Shown: positions 34,762-55,465 of the stretch, one piece after another
Layout of the letters: the number at the start of each line of letters is the position of its first letter
Numbering within the stretch: the first letter of the stretch is position 1
Assembly: GCA_021229015.1 (NCBI GenBank)
Contig: CM037789.1
Span: 43,514,377-43,578,376 of the forward strand
From: Solen grandis
Taxonomy: Eukaryota > Mollusca > Bivalvia > Adapedonta > Solenidae
Length of the DNA: 64,000 bases
Direction of reading: 5' to 3'
Translations under genes and position numbers: made by a program
Notes under the pieces: generated by a model
Told to the model about the DNA's origin: nothing
The model's database searches: none
The model's input: only the letters and a program-made list of their open reading frames with translations

Positions 34762-35595
34762 AACAAGAGGGCCATGATGGCCCTTAATCGCTCACCTGAG
34801 AAATATTGCTTTCAATGGTTTATAATATGAACATACTTAAAGTGGGACCAATTTTGACACAGGGCCATGATTAAAAACAAACTTTGGTAATGATCCACTA
34901 GACAATGCTGCATGCACAATGCCATATGGTTTCTACAAGGTTTTCCCTTTAAGCTTACTGATCTAGCTTTGAAATTAATGGAGCGTGTTCTAGACACCTT
35001 AACTCTTGACCTTGTGGTTTCTGAGCCTATGTAAAATCAAGTGACACCTGGGGCAGACCCAATTTGGACCCAAGGGCCATGATTTGAACAACTTTGGTAG
35101 AGATCCACTAGACAATGGTACAAACCTTATATCTTAACACAAGGCCATGTGGTTTCTGATGAGAAGATTTTTCTAGGTTTTCCCTATATAAACCTATGTA
35201 AAATAAAGTGACCCCTGGGGCAGGGCAAATTTTGACCCTAGGGCCATGATTTGAACAATTTTTGTAAAGGTTTATAAGACAATTCTACACGCTGTAGGCC
35301 TTACAGTTTTGCAGGTGAAGATTTTCTAAGATTGCATTTTAAAATCTATTTTTAGCTCCTGTGACCTACTTTTTCAACCGATCATAATAATTTGTACAAT
35401 TTTGTTAGAGGACATCATAAGGATGATTCCTGTGAAATTTTGTCAAAATCCCTTCAGCGGATTAGGAGGAGATGTTGTTTAATGGAAAAAGTTGACGCAA
35501 GACGCACGCACGCAGGCACAGATGGACGGACGACAGACGCCGGACAAAAGGCAATCATAAAAGCTCACCATGAGCACATTGTGCTCAGGTGAGCT
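34762..35595 (-). mobile_element. Helentron-like element, family A, minus strand
   Basis: Starts with the reversed 3' end ACAAGAGGGCCATGATGGCC and CGCTCACCTGAG. Ends with the reversed 5' end AAAGCTCACCATGAGCACAT and TGTGCTCAGGTGAGCTAA. The body carries GGGGCAGACCCAATTTGGAC and AAGGTTTTCCCTTTAAGC rounds. The segment near 35380-35500 (GACATCATAAGGATGATTCC) is the subterminal module. No coding frame. Confidence 0.68.
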
Positions 35596-36224
35596 AATTA
35601 TCTAAGCTCTAGGCCTTATGGATTCATAAAAGAAGATTTTTAAGATTTTCCTTTATAACTCTATGTAAAACAAGTAACCCCTGGTGCGGGGTCATTTATC
35701 ACCATAGGGCTATGATTTGAACAATCTTGGTAATGAACCATTAGATGATGCTACATACCAAATATCTCAGCTCTAGGCCTTATGGTTTCATAGAAGAAGA
35801 TTTTTAAAGTTTTTCACTATATAAACCTATGAAAAATAAAATGACCCCTGGGGCGGGGCCAATTTTGACCCCAGGGTCATGATCTGAACAACTTTTGTAG
35901 ATGTTCATAAGACAATTCTACATACCAATTATTAAAGCTCTAGGCCTTACAGTTTTGCAGGAGAAGATTTTCTAAGATTGCATTTTAAAAATCTATTTTT
36001 AGCTCCTGTGACCTACTTATTCACCCAATCAAAATAATTTGAACAACTTTGATAGAGGTCATGATAAGGATGATTCCTGTGAAGTTTGGTCAAAATCCAT
36101 CCAGTGGTTTAGGAGGAGAAATTGTTTAAAGGAAAAGTTGACGCAAGACGCACGCATGCACGGACGCCGGACAAAAGGCGATCACAAAAGCTCACCATGA
36201 GCACGTTGTGCTCAGGTGAGCTAA
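35596..36224 (-). mobile_element. Second, 3'-truncated family A copy adjoining the previous one
   Basis: Repeats the same internal modules as 34762-35595 and ends with the same reversed 5' terminus (CTCACCATGAGCACGTTGTG, CTCAGGTGAGCTAA at 36211-36224). It lacks its own 3' hairpin end. Two 5' ends with a single 3' end suggest a tandem or read-through product. Confidence 0.6.
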
Positions 36225-37461
36225 CAAATCAAAGTGCCTCAAGGAACTGAGAGACTGCTGGTGGATTTAACATCAAACAAAAGAGCTAGAGCTGACTTAC
36301 TTCTAGTTAGTAAAGTTGCAGGAAAACGTGTTATATGGGATATGACCATTGCCTCTTTTGAGATCAACCATGCTTAAATGCTGGAGTTAAGCAAATCCTG
36401 CTGACGTTTTTTCAGCGCATTATGCACTTTGATTTTATCAGCTCTTGTGTGGCCTGATATATATTGATTGGCCTACTCTGAACTGATTTTGATTTACCTT
36501 AGGATGGAGTATGTACATAGGTGCTAACATGGCATGGCATGAAAATGACTAAATTCAGTTGAATATGTAATTAAGTCATTTTCTTTGTAACATTATTTTG
36601 TATAATAGCTTTAGAAAATAATATGTGGTCTGCTAATTGAGCAGTTTTAAAAGGATTAATATTTGTGGATAAAAATCAATGAAAACCCTGAATGAATGAC
36701 TTTACAGTACATGTATAATTATACACAATAAAGATTTGAATGAATGTGATGTCGCAATGGTTATGACCTCTACCTCTAGTGTCAGGGCTATGTGTTTGAT
36801 TCTTGGTGTTATTAAGTTGTTATAAGATAGCTTTCTGGACTCCCCCCCCCCTCTCCCACACACACACACTTGACATGTGGACTTTCTTAGTGTTGCTAGG
36901 TACAAAATATTGTCTATTGAGCAGTTGTTGCAACCTGATATAATGACAACTGGTAGTAAATGGTGGAATAGATTGATTATTAGTTATACCTGTCATATTG
37001 GAGTTACAAACACCATCATGCCATGGCTATGGCTCGCTCTTCATTGGTCATAATCACCATCTTTTTTTCTTTTTTGAGATGGGCATTCAAAGTGTTTTGC
37101 ATTGAAATATTATTTAGTGCTAAATTCACAATACACATGATCCTTGTGTCAAAAGTGGCAAATCATAGTCAAATAAATAAAATGTCAATTTCTTGTAAAA
37201 TTAAATAAAGAACAATCTCTAACATTCCAAATTTTAAGTTGGTACTTAAAATACACAGTACTTATAATAAAAATGAATTTTATGACTGGGGGTCTAGAAA
37301 TTTTGTTCAGTGTGTAATGGTAGAAGAGTCCTGCTGTGGTTTCATGCCTCCAGCAGAGGTCCTGTAGTAGTGGGACCTTTGTCATACTGTTTTCAGCACC
37401 TGACCTTATTTGAAACACTTTTTTTTTGGGATGTTTTGATAAACTTATAAATGAAAATGTT
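36225..37461. other. Intergenic with a possible SINE head (36745-36815, plus)
   Basis: GATGTCGCAATGGTTATGAC and GTGTTTGATTCTTGG resemble tRNA-type boxes. A C run with ACACAC lies at 36842-36870. No gene recognised. Confidence 0.4.
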
Positions 37462-37836
37462 CCCTCATCCAAGCATATTGTGACAGATGAGGGGCATTAT
37501 TGAAGTAAAGCCTGAGGCTAAGCATGTATAAATCAGCATATCGTTCCGACACTTGACCAGGTATCAGCGCTTTAAAGAACTCAAAATCACATGACCTCCC
37601 TGCAATATAAACCAGAAGCACACCCCGCATATTCTCATAATTTAAAGAACTGTTGTTGCAAATAATAATAATACAGGGCGAGAAAAAAATCACATGCAGT
37701 GGGTAACCTTTAAGGGTAGGGTTTCTACATGCTAGCCTCAGGCTTTACTTCAATAATACCCCTCATCCTTCACAAAATGCTTGGATGAGGGAACACTATT
37801 ATCCGTAAAGCCTTCGGCTTTCACATGTATAAATCA
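37462..37836 (-). repeat. DIRS-type 3' terminal structure, minus-strand element
   Basis: Bases 37462-37526 (CCCTCATCCAAGCAT ... AAAGCCTGAGGCTAAGCATG) are an imperfect reverse complement of 37728-37791. The phrase CATGTATAAATCAGCAT follows the inner end of the first block (37524-37540) and also lies beyond the second block (37824-37840). In minus-strand order this is the same A, B, spacer, A-plus-complement arrangement as at 1416-1728, with unrelated sequence. Confidence 0.68.
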
Positions 37837-38049
37837 GCATCTTTAAATAGAGCAACAAAACCAAAATAAATAATTACATAATACAATTTTAAATCAAAAA
37901 AATATCCAAACAAATTTCCAGTCATCCTACAAAATACTTATACCTATGTCCATACTTAAATATACAATGAAAAGTCCTATTGCTAAAGTTCACTTAGAAC
38001 CAAAGATGGCTTTACTGTAACTTATGTCCCTTTCCATCACCTACTGTCT

Positions 38050-38680
38050 ATAATAGAACTTGTAAAATTTCTTTTCCATCTTCCAGTCCGCAGTTTTAAG
38101 AATGTCATTCAACGAACATCCATTATCAAAAGCTGCCGAAACTGTTGCTAAACGAATGTGCTTTAAACACTGTATCATCAACACCTGATCGTCTCAACAC
38201 AGAATTTAGCCATCAAGCTATAGTACATACTAGTAATCACTGAGTCAAAAGAAACGTAAGAAATAAACAAATGATCAGTTTTCCTTAACACCTTAGTGAA
38301 CCGAATATAAGATAAAAATGTATGCATAGCACATAAATTTCTTTCTGAAAATGATCAATAGATAAATTATATCTCTTACCAACCTTAGAAGTTTTTAACA
38401 AATTGGGAATTGCTTTTACCAACTTTCATTAGATCTACCCTCATTGACACCAGAGTCTGTGCTCCAGGAGCACATGCCAAAGCCACTAAAGCAACAGTCT
38501 TGTATGTTAACAACTTAATGGGTAAACCTTCCAAGAGGTACAGAGTTCTTAGATACTTTAAAACAATTGTTACATCCCAGGTAAATCTATACCTAGGCAA
38601 TGGAGGTTTAAGTTGAAAAATCCCTTTAAGAAATCTAGAAATCAGGACAATTTGAACACAAAGAATTTCCAAAAAACAGC
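38050..38680 (-). pseudogene. DIRS-type tyrosine recombinase, decayed
   Basis: On the minus strand the segment from 38672 to about 38390 reads PPLPRYRFTWDV, VLKYLRTLYLLEGLP and LTYKTVALVALACAPGAQTL, typical of the first half of DIRS/YR-family recombinase catalytic domains. After a poorly preserved stretch, 38190-38050 gives DDTVFKAHSF, then in another frame ATVSAAFDNGCSLNDILK and ADWKMEKKFYKFYYR, with the catalytic-type His, Trp and Tyr regions. The frame break falls at the conserved Arg after His (about 38148-38152), so this Arg codon is lost. Clearly non-functional. Confidence 0.78.
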
Positions 38681-38908
38681 AAAGTTTGTAACAACATAGA
38701 TTTATGTGTGTTTAACACCGAATAAGACTTATCTTGCCAGTGTAAAAATAGCAAATAACTAACCACTATACTTTCAGATGTTTTAAAGGGACAGAATGAC
38801 CCTGCAGAACACCAAACATAACACTTTTCCAAGGTCAGACCGTATTGTTTCCTTGTTCCCTCCTTCTATGATGATAAAATGATCCGAGCTACTCCTTCGC
38901 CTCTACTC

Positions 38909-40021
38909 TCAGGGATTACCTGATAGCACCACAGCAACCATTGAAAGAGACTTCCCCAGTGGATATACTTTCCCGTTGTGTAGCAAACAAAGAAGGTCCT
39001 GATGTCTTGGAAGTCTAACAGGAAAAGATACTATATATATGTTAGACAGAACTAAGAGAAACCATGCCTGACTTTTCCAAAACGAAATGATAACCATTGC
39101 TTTATTAATGCCATCTTTAATAATCTTATTTACAATTCTACCTATAAGATTAAATGGCAGAAAAATATAAGGATTAAAACCATCCGAGGAAAAAGAAAAA
39201 GCATTACTCTTGTAAGCCCCTGGTTCAGGGAACCATGTTACAAACCTATCAACCTGCTTATTCAACCTAGACGCAAACAAATCTATATCTGGGACAAAAA
39301 ATTGCTTACACAATCTTAAAAACACCTGCTTTTTTAGCATTCACTCCATAGCATCTGAAAAATTCTTGGAGTAAAAGTCGGCCTTCAAATTAGAATATCC
39401 TGGAATGTGCACTGCAGAAACATAAATGTTTCTATCCAAACACCAATGCCTAATTTCTTTAGAAAAATTATCCATAACAATTGATTTCATACCTCCCATG
39501 TCTATGAGGTATGACACACAAGAAACATGATCAGTTTGAACTTCCACATGAATATCATGATTATTGATGAAAAAGGTCATTAAAGCCCAACAGTTCAAGA
39601 ATTTTCCAGTTCTTTCTTCATCCATCTACCACTTTTCATGAACATAAGAACCCCAGCCAGAAAAAGAAGCATCTTTTGAACATTGGAAAGAAACTTTATG
39701 TGGTCTAATCCTTTTTCCATTCTTTTGTTCTACATTCTGAATCCACCAGTCCAGTACCATTAAATTGTCTTCACCTAATCCCTGTCAAAATCCATTGACC
39801 CATTCAAAGCCCGAAGCTTCTCTTTCCAACACTCTGTAATACAAAGGTGCTTCTAACACGGCATAAAAAGCATTGATAATTCTACCAATGAAAGAAGCAA
39901 CCTTCCGCACAGTAGTATGCTCACTGCTCTTCAACTCAAGAGCACCTTTTTTGATCTTCTTAACCTTTTCCTCAGTAAGAAAAATCATAAATAAAACTGA
40001 ATCTATAACAATTCCAAACAA
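38909..40021 (-). pseudogene. DIRS-type reverse transcriptase end and RNase H, decayed
   Basis: From 40021 downward: GIVIDSVLFMIFLTEEK and VRKVASFIGRIINAFYAVL match the thumb/connection region of DIRS-type RT. Then, past an in-frame stop near 39783, WWIQNVEQ and DASFSGWGSYVHEKW (RNase H Asp region) precede another stop near 39626. VEVQTDHVSCVSYL and HIPGYSNLKADFYSK (RNase H) follow, then DIDLFASRLNKQVDRFVTWF and IFLPFNLIGR, the block preceding the recombinase. The RT catalytic half and gag are absent: the element stops at 40021, where another repeat begins. Confidence 0.8.
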
Positions 40022-40452
40022 GAGCTGTCAGAGGACCGCATGCTTGACTATTCAAAATGCTTGTTAGTAAATCAAATGAAATCTGTTTCAATTCTCACCC
40101 TTCACATACCCTATATATAATAGTAAAAAATGATATACCTCGATAGTCTGATACCCCTTAATATTTTTATGAAGTCTAAAATCAATTGCATGCCTAGTTA
40201 CTGAGACATAAGCATAATAACACTATGCAAGCAAAATTTTAACCAAAAATCCAAGTTAGAAAAGGGCCATAATTTGTATAAAATTCAGTCCAAAAAGTTA
40301 TCCTCTTTGGTTTTCTGATGCCCCTGAATACACTCCTTAACTTTCTAGTCAATACCATAAACAATTTTTGAGATATAAGCTTGATAGTAGTTTGAATACA
40401 AAACTTTAAAAAAAAAGTTTCTAAGTTAAAAGGGGGCCATAATTTGTAATAT
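40022..40452 (-). repeat. Dispersed repeat (GAGCTGTCAGAGGAC / GACTATTC family), minus strand, cut by gap
   Basis: Begins CAAGAGCTGTCAGAGGACCG and TTGACTATTCAAAATGC. The body (ATCCTCTTTGGTTTTCTGAT, GCCCCTGAATACACTCC, GGGCCATAATTTGTA) is the reverse of the element at 6568-6790. It truncates the DIRS remnant and runs into the N block. Confidence 0.6.
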
Positions 40453-40552
40453 NNNNNNNNNNNNNNNNNNNNNNNNNNNNNNNNNNNNNNNNNNNNNNNN
40501 NNNNNNNNNNNNNNNNNNNNNNNNNNNNNNNNNNNNNNNNNNNNNNNNNNNN
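40453..40552. other. Assembly gap (100 N)
   Basis: Exactly 100 N, a placeholder. It lies 4.8 kb beyond the last recognised TGS1 exon in the direction of transcription, so missing TGS1 sequence could be hidden here. Confidence 0.98.
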
Positions 40553-40684
40553 TGATTTTAAAATTGACACAAGTTCTATGTATACATTGTATCTAAAATA
40601 TTCTGGATTTTGGGAGAAGAAGTTGAAGTTAAAAGTCCTGTAACTGTCAATGGAATTTACACTTATGCTTTCTACAATGATATT

Positions 40685-40990
40685 GTCAACCAGAGCTGGA
40701 TCCAGGAGCTCAGGTAGGGGGGAGAGGGTGGGGCACAATACCAAAAAAAATGTAAGCAGTTGCAATGCATGTGGCTTGCCACTTTGCCCGAAGCGTGAGA
40801 AGGGAGTAGTTCCAGTTGGATTAGAGTCCAGGAAACTCTCCTGCGAATCATTTTAATTTAAAGCAGTTAAATAGTGCTTTCTTGTGAGTTTTTTTGGGGG
40901 TTATGTGTCTACATTTATGTATGGTCCGGGAATTTAGAGGGGGCGTGCACCGGGTGCCCCCCCCTCCCCCCCCCCTTCGCCCCGAATCTC
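40685..40990 (+). repeat. Dispersed repeat, GC-rich, family D
   Basis: GCTGGATCCAGGAGCTCAGG, CTTGCCACTTTGCCCGAAGC, GGAGTAGTTCCAGTTGGATT and GTCCGGGAATTTAGAGGGGG, ending in C runs. A reverse-complement copy lies at 57035-57285. Confidence 0.7.
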
Positions 40991-42774
40991 AACAGAGCAT
41001 TACTTAACAATGTGCTGATGGAGATAGTGATACAGGTTCACTGCACAGTATGAGGTGACTTAAATACTGTTTGTTATGCTCAGTTTTACATCCCTGAGAC
41101 AATATTTCAGTCATTTGAAGACCAGTAATGCTATACTGTAGTACACAGGGTGATATTATAACACATCCCATTTTCCTGACACCAAGTTAAGCATCAAGAA
41201 ACTTCAATACACAAATGTTTGCCATTTGAGTAATTAGTAAGGCAAACTATCTCAAAAAAATATATCCTCCATAAGCATTTCATTTGATGCATTCATTTCT
41301 GTTCTGAACTGTGCAACACAATATAAACTACACCTAATGAAGCAATATGAAATATTTTTTACTTGGCCATAGCATACACCAAAAACTTCTTCACTTTGCA
41401 CATATATATACTTTCATTTAGAATCAAAACTTAGAATCAAAACATATTGTATAGAGGCCTACAAAAACACCGAAACTGAAAATAGCAACAAAAGCTTTGA
41501 CTATTTGTCCCACAGTAATTTTACTCATTCCAGGAATTAACTGACATGATGAGTGATACAGGCTACTGCTTATCAATCATATTTCATACAAAGCCTCAAT
41601 CTAAAACCATGCAGTGGCCGAGGGCATGATACCACACCCAGTCACATTACCCTACATCAGTAGCAACCCTAACCTCCCAGCCCTCACACTGGAACAGACA
41701 GATTTGCTAAAATAGATAATACCTAAAAACACTCAAATGATTTAAGATGAGTGATTCATAATGTGTCGGTATATAAAAAAGGATCAGCTAAGTGCATTTT
41801 GATGTCCCTTTTCAGACAAATAGAAATAAACCAAGAGTATAAATAGCAACATAATGGTAGAGATATATCATCAAATTTCTAGAAAGGTTCTCAACAGCAT
41901 TTGATATCATGGAACAACAGAGGCCTTTGTTTCATGCAAACATTATACAAATGCAAATATTAGCCCTTATCTTGCTTTCTCATATGTGCAATCAACTATG
42001 AAGTTTAGCTCCTGAGGAAAGATTCAAGCCATTGCTTCAGTAATCAGTTCTGACTTTTTAAAACTTGGACACAGAGTGACAGCCATCACTTGCTTGTGAG
42101 GGTTTCTCACTTGTACAAGTTTCAACCTGGGAAAGATGATTTTGACAGATAAAAGACTTCTGTCCTAAAAAGAACTGAGATGATGACAACTCACGATACA
42201 TTTGAGACATAATACATTTGAGACATGGCATTATTAAGGGGCATAACTCTTTAAAGCAACCTAAACAAAACTGACAGATCTGACAAAAGGCAATTAAGTT
42301 TTTTATTCCTTTTTCTGCTTTTTGTCAATAGTTACATCTGCATTTGTTTATTGTGTTTATTATAAACACTTCTAAAAATAATCATTAATTACAATAAGAA
42401 GTTTTATTCTACTTTGAAAATTGTTGGTGTATAGAGAAACAGTTACAGATGGTTATAGAAATGGATTTTTTTTTTAGCCAGTATTTGGATATATTCCCAA
42501 TGCCACTGAGCAGGAGAATAGAAATTCTAAAAGAACTAGACTAATCTGTCGCTTGGCTTATTAGTTTCAAGTTGTTTAAGTTCAAAGCTGGCAATAACCT
42601 GTGATAAATGTGGTCAAAAATGATCTTAATTGTATGTTTAATGTCACTAAAGAGCCAAGTGAAGTATTTAGTCAAAAGAGCACCATAATGTGCATTTAAT
42701 TTGGTCAAGAGTTATCTGAGTTGTTTGTTTATTGCCCCAGAGGACCCTAGTGAAGTATAAAATGAACAAGTAAC
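40991..42774. other. Intergenic with fragments of a TTTAACATCCC-type repeat
   Basis: Segments near 41085-41185 and 41545-41690 are diverged copies of the repeat at 54187-54355 (CAATATTTCAGTCATTTGAA; GGGCATGATACCACACCCAG). The region was read on the minus strand for the missing TGS1 C-terminus and none was found. Confidence 0.45.
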
Positions 42775-43005
42775 TGGTGTTGCATGCAACACATGAGTCC
42801 CCTACCATAGCATCTAGAAAAAAAAAAAGAAAGAAAAAAAGTGACGTGCAGAATCTCCATACTGCTATCTATTCATATGCCAAGTTTCATAATATTATCT
42901 TAAATGTTTTTTTAACTTATCTGGACATCTGAACAGACAGAGGGACAGACAGACAGGGGGCAAATCTATGTTCCCCTCTGGTGTAAACAGCAGTAGGGGA
43001 CTAAT
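42775..43005 (-). mobile_element. Helentron-like element, family C, minus strand
   Basis: On the minus strand the 5' end TTAGTCCCCTACTGCTG (about 43005 down) pairs with TGGTAGGGGACTCA near the 3' end. That is followed by a perfect palindromic hairpin GTGTTGCATGCAACAC (42777-42792). It shares its ends with 11348-11740 but has a different hairpin sequence. Interior is low-complexity, with no coding frame. Confidence 0.6.
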
Positions 43006-43690
43006 AAACATAGCTGGTTACTAAAATATATAAGGGAAAGTAAGCTGTATGCAAAACCTTAACCAAGGTGGGACGCCGATGCCAATGCAGATTAAGTAGA
43101 ACAACTTGACATTCTATTATGAAATCAAGCTAAAAATAGTTCAATTTGGCAAAAGATTGACAAACAGATTTTTTTCCCACACAGAAAGCATATAAAAATC
43201 AATTGCTGACAAGCTGACACCCCCCCCCCCCCTCCACCCCTTCCAAATAAAAGTACATAATTTTCACTCCTTATTCTTGTGCATGTTTCCCAAGTTTCTA
43301 AATTTTCCAACAAATATTCCAAATTTAAAGGTCATATTCCCATAACTCTGAAAGAGAAATCCCTCCTGGATGATCAATTGTACACAAACATGACTATAGT
43401 TATGTTTGGTATTTAATCCAACTAAGTAGGTTTGGTATTTCATTCAATCAAGTATATCATTAACAGTGCTATTCACAATCTATACTGACTTTTTACTGAA
43501 ATTTAAGCCATATTTTGATATTTAAATAATAATTTATATTTTTAATATTTTTTTTTTTTTTTTTTTAAATTTTTATGTAAATCAAGTTGTGTTGTATATG
43601 TCTTATATTTTTTATATCATATGCATGTAATGTACGTCATTGAATATGTATTTATCATAGAAAGAGGTATTTAACCAAATAAAACAGCAG
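43006..43690. other. AT-rich intergenic stretch with C and T runs
   Basis: C run at about 43221-43232 and T run at 43551-43566. No gene recognised. Confidence 0.4.
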
Positions 43691-43694
43691 TCCA

Positions 43695-43996
43695 GGAGCC
43701 TACTCATGGGTTATCCTTGACCACAATGTCTAAATATGGCCATAACATGGGTTATCCTTGACCGCAATGTCTAAATATGGCCATAACATGGGTTATCCTT
43801 GACTGCAATGTCTAAATATGGCCATAACATTGGTTATCCTTGACCGCAATGTCTAAATATGGCCATAAAATGGGGTATCCTTGACCGCAATGTCTAAATA
43901 TGGCCATAAAATGGGTTATCCTTGACCGCAATGTCTAAATATGGCCATAAAATGGGTTATCCTTGACCGCAATGTCTAAATATGGCCATAACAATC
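43695..43996 (+). repeat. Minisatellite, 41-bp unit, about 7 copies
   Basis: AACATGGGTTATCCTTGACC followed by GCAATGTCTAAATATGGCCAT, nearly identical between copies (one GGGGTATC variant), so recently expanded or homogenised. Confidence 0.93.
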
Positions 43997-44573
43997 TGAA
44001 AATGATTGCTAAACATTTCAAAAGAAGTGCTGACCTACACAGTACTGTTTATTGTGGCATCATACCAGTGACATGTGGCATGTTATCAGGATAAGACATA
44101 ATATCCTGCTGATGAAATAGTCTTGGAACACCATACAGGAAAGTTAAGATTTACAAGATCAACAATTCTGTTATGTTGGTAGCTGGCCATCTTACTTTTA
44201 AGTGGTTGCTTTATGACATTTTTGTCTTACAACTCAAACTCATGACTACCTAAAAATCACCCCTCAAAATTCTGGGCTATTTCAACAAAATAGGTCACAA
44301 CTGGAGGTTCAGCTTTTGGACCTTTATTTGGGAAGAGTGTGCAATTTACCATTTATTGCAATATCTATCCACACAACTTATTACACTATAATATTCAAAT
44401 ACTGGAATTCTAAGCCTCTTTCAACATCAAAAGGAAAAAGACATTTACATAAGGCTACTGGACCACCAGGGCTACTGATTATGAGGTTTCTGTAACTTGC
44501 ACTCATATCAACAATGGATTATGCAAGATGGTCATATATGCACTGGTGGCGTGAGCAATGACTGATCCATAAT
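43997..44573. other. Intergenic, nothing recognised
   Basis: Contains a fragment ATACCAGTGACATGTGGCAT of the 54187-type repeat. No coding segment with TGS1 features. Confidence 0.4.
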
Positions 44574-44785
44574 TTAACCCTTAACCTGCTGAATTTCTCA
44601 AATGGACTTAGCCGGCATCTTTTTTGGAACTGTCCATTATCAATTTTAGGGATAACAAGATGAAAACTTGTAGTTGGTTAGCCAACAGTAGAGAGCCAGG
44701 CCAGCCTGCACAGATATGCAGGCTGGCCTGGCTCTTTACTGGTGGCAAAAGTTAGCACTTACGACTCCAGCAGGGTAAGGGTTAA
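44574..44785. mobile_element. TTAA-flanked palindromic MITE (212 bp), family E
   Basis: Starts TTAACCCTTAACCTGCTGAA and ends CCAGCAGGGTAAGGGTTAA. The core is a long hairpin GAGCCAGGCCAGCCTGCA with its complement TGCAGGCTGGCCTGGCTC. A reverse-oriented copy lies at 63657-63856. TTAA followed by CCC is the piggyBac superfamily boundary, so piggyBac-type mobilisation is inferred. Confidence 0.75.
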
Positions 44786-55259
<10,474 letters not shown>

Positions 55260-55289
55260 GACAACTCACCTGGAAAAACTGAAAGTCAT

Positions 55290-55465
55290 TTGAGAATTAT
55301 GCAATAGATAAGTCTTACTAATTTATACATCCTCTGTACATCTTTGCCACATACAACTATTGTAACCGGTTGAGAAAAATGTGGAGCCAGCCCAGGACTC
55401 AAATCCAGGAACCCTGACAACCATGGCCAGTGTTCTACTGATTGAGCTACCAGTTTATCATCAAA
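55290..55465 (-). repeat. tRNA-derived SINE upstream of TGS1
   Basis: On the minus strand from 55462: AACTGGTAGCTCAATCAGTA (box A) and GGATTTGAGTCCTGGGC (box B), about 40 bases apart, then a tail. A second, weaker head in the same orientation lies at 55640-55720. Confidence 0.6.

Noticed and set aside
42000..42140. Minus-strand frame considered as the missing TGS1 terminal exon
   Set aside because: It has an acceptor-like AG and a stop but none of the residues expected after the SPPWGGP segment.
44400..44520. Minus-strand segment with SPGGP considered as the TGS1 GPGG motif
   Set aside because: The surrounding residues do not match, and no acceptor in the right phase is evident.
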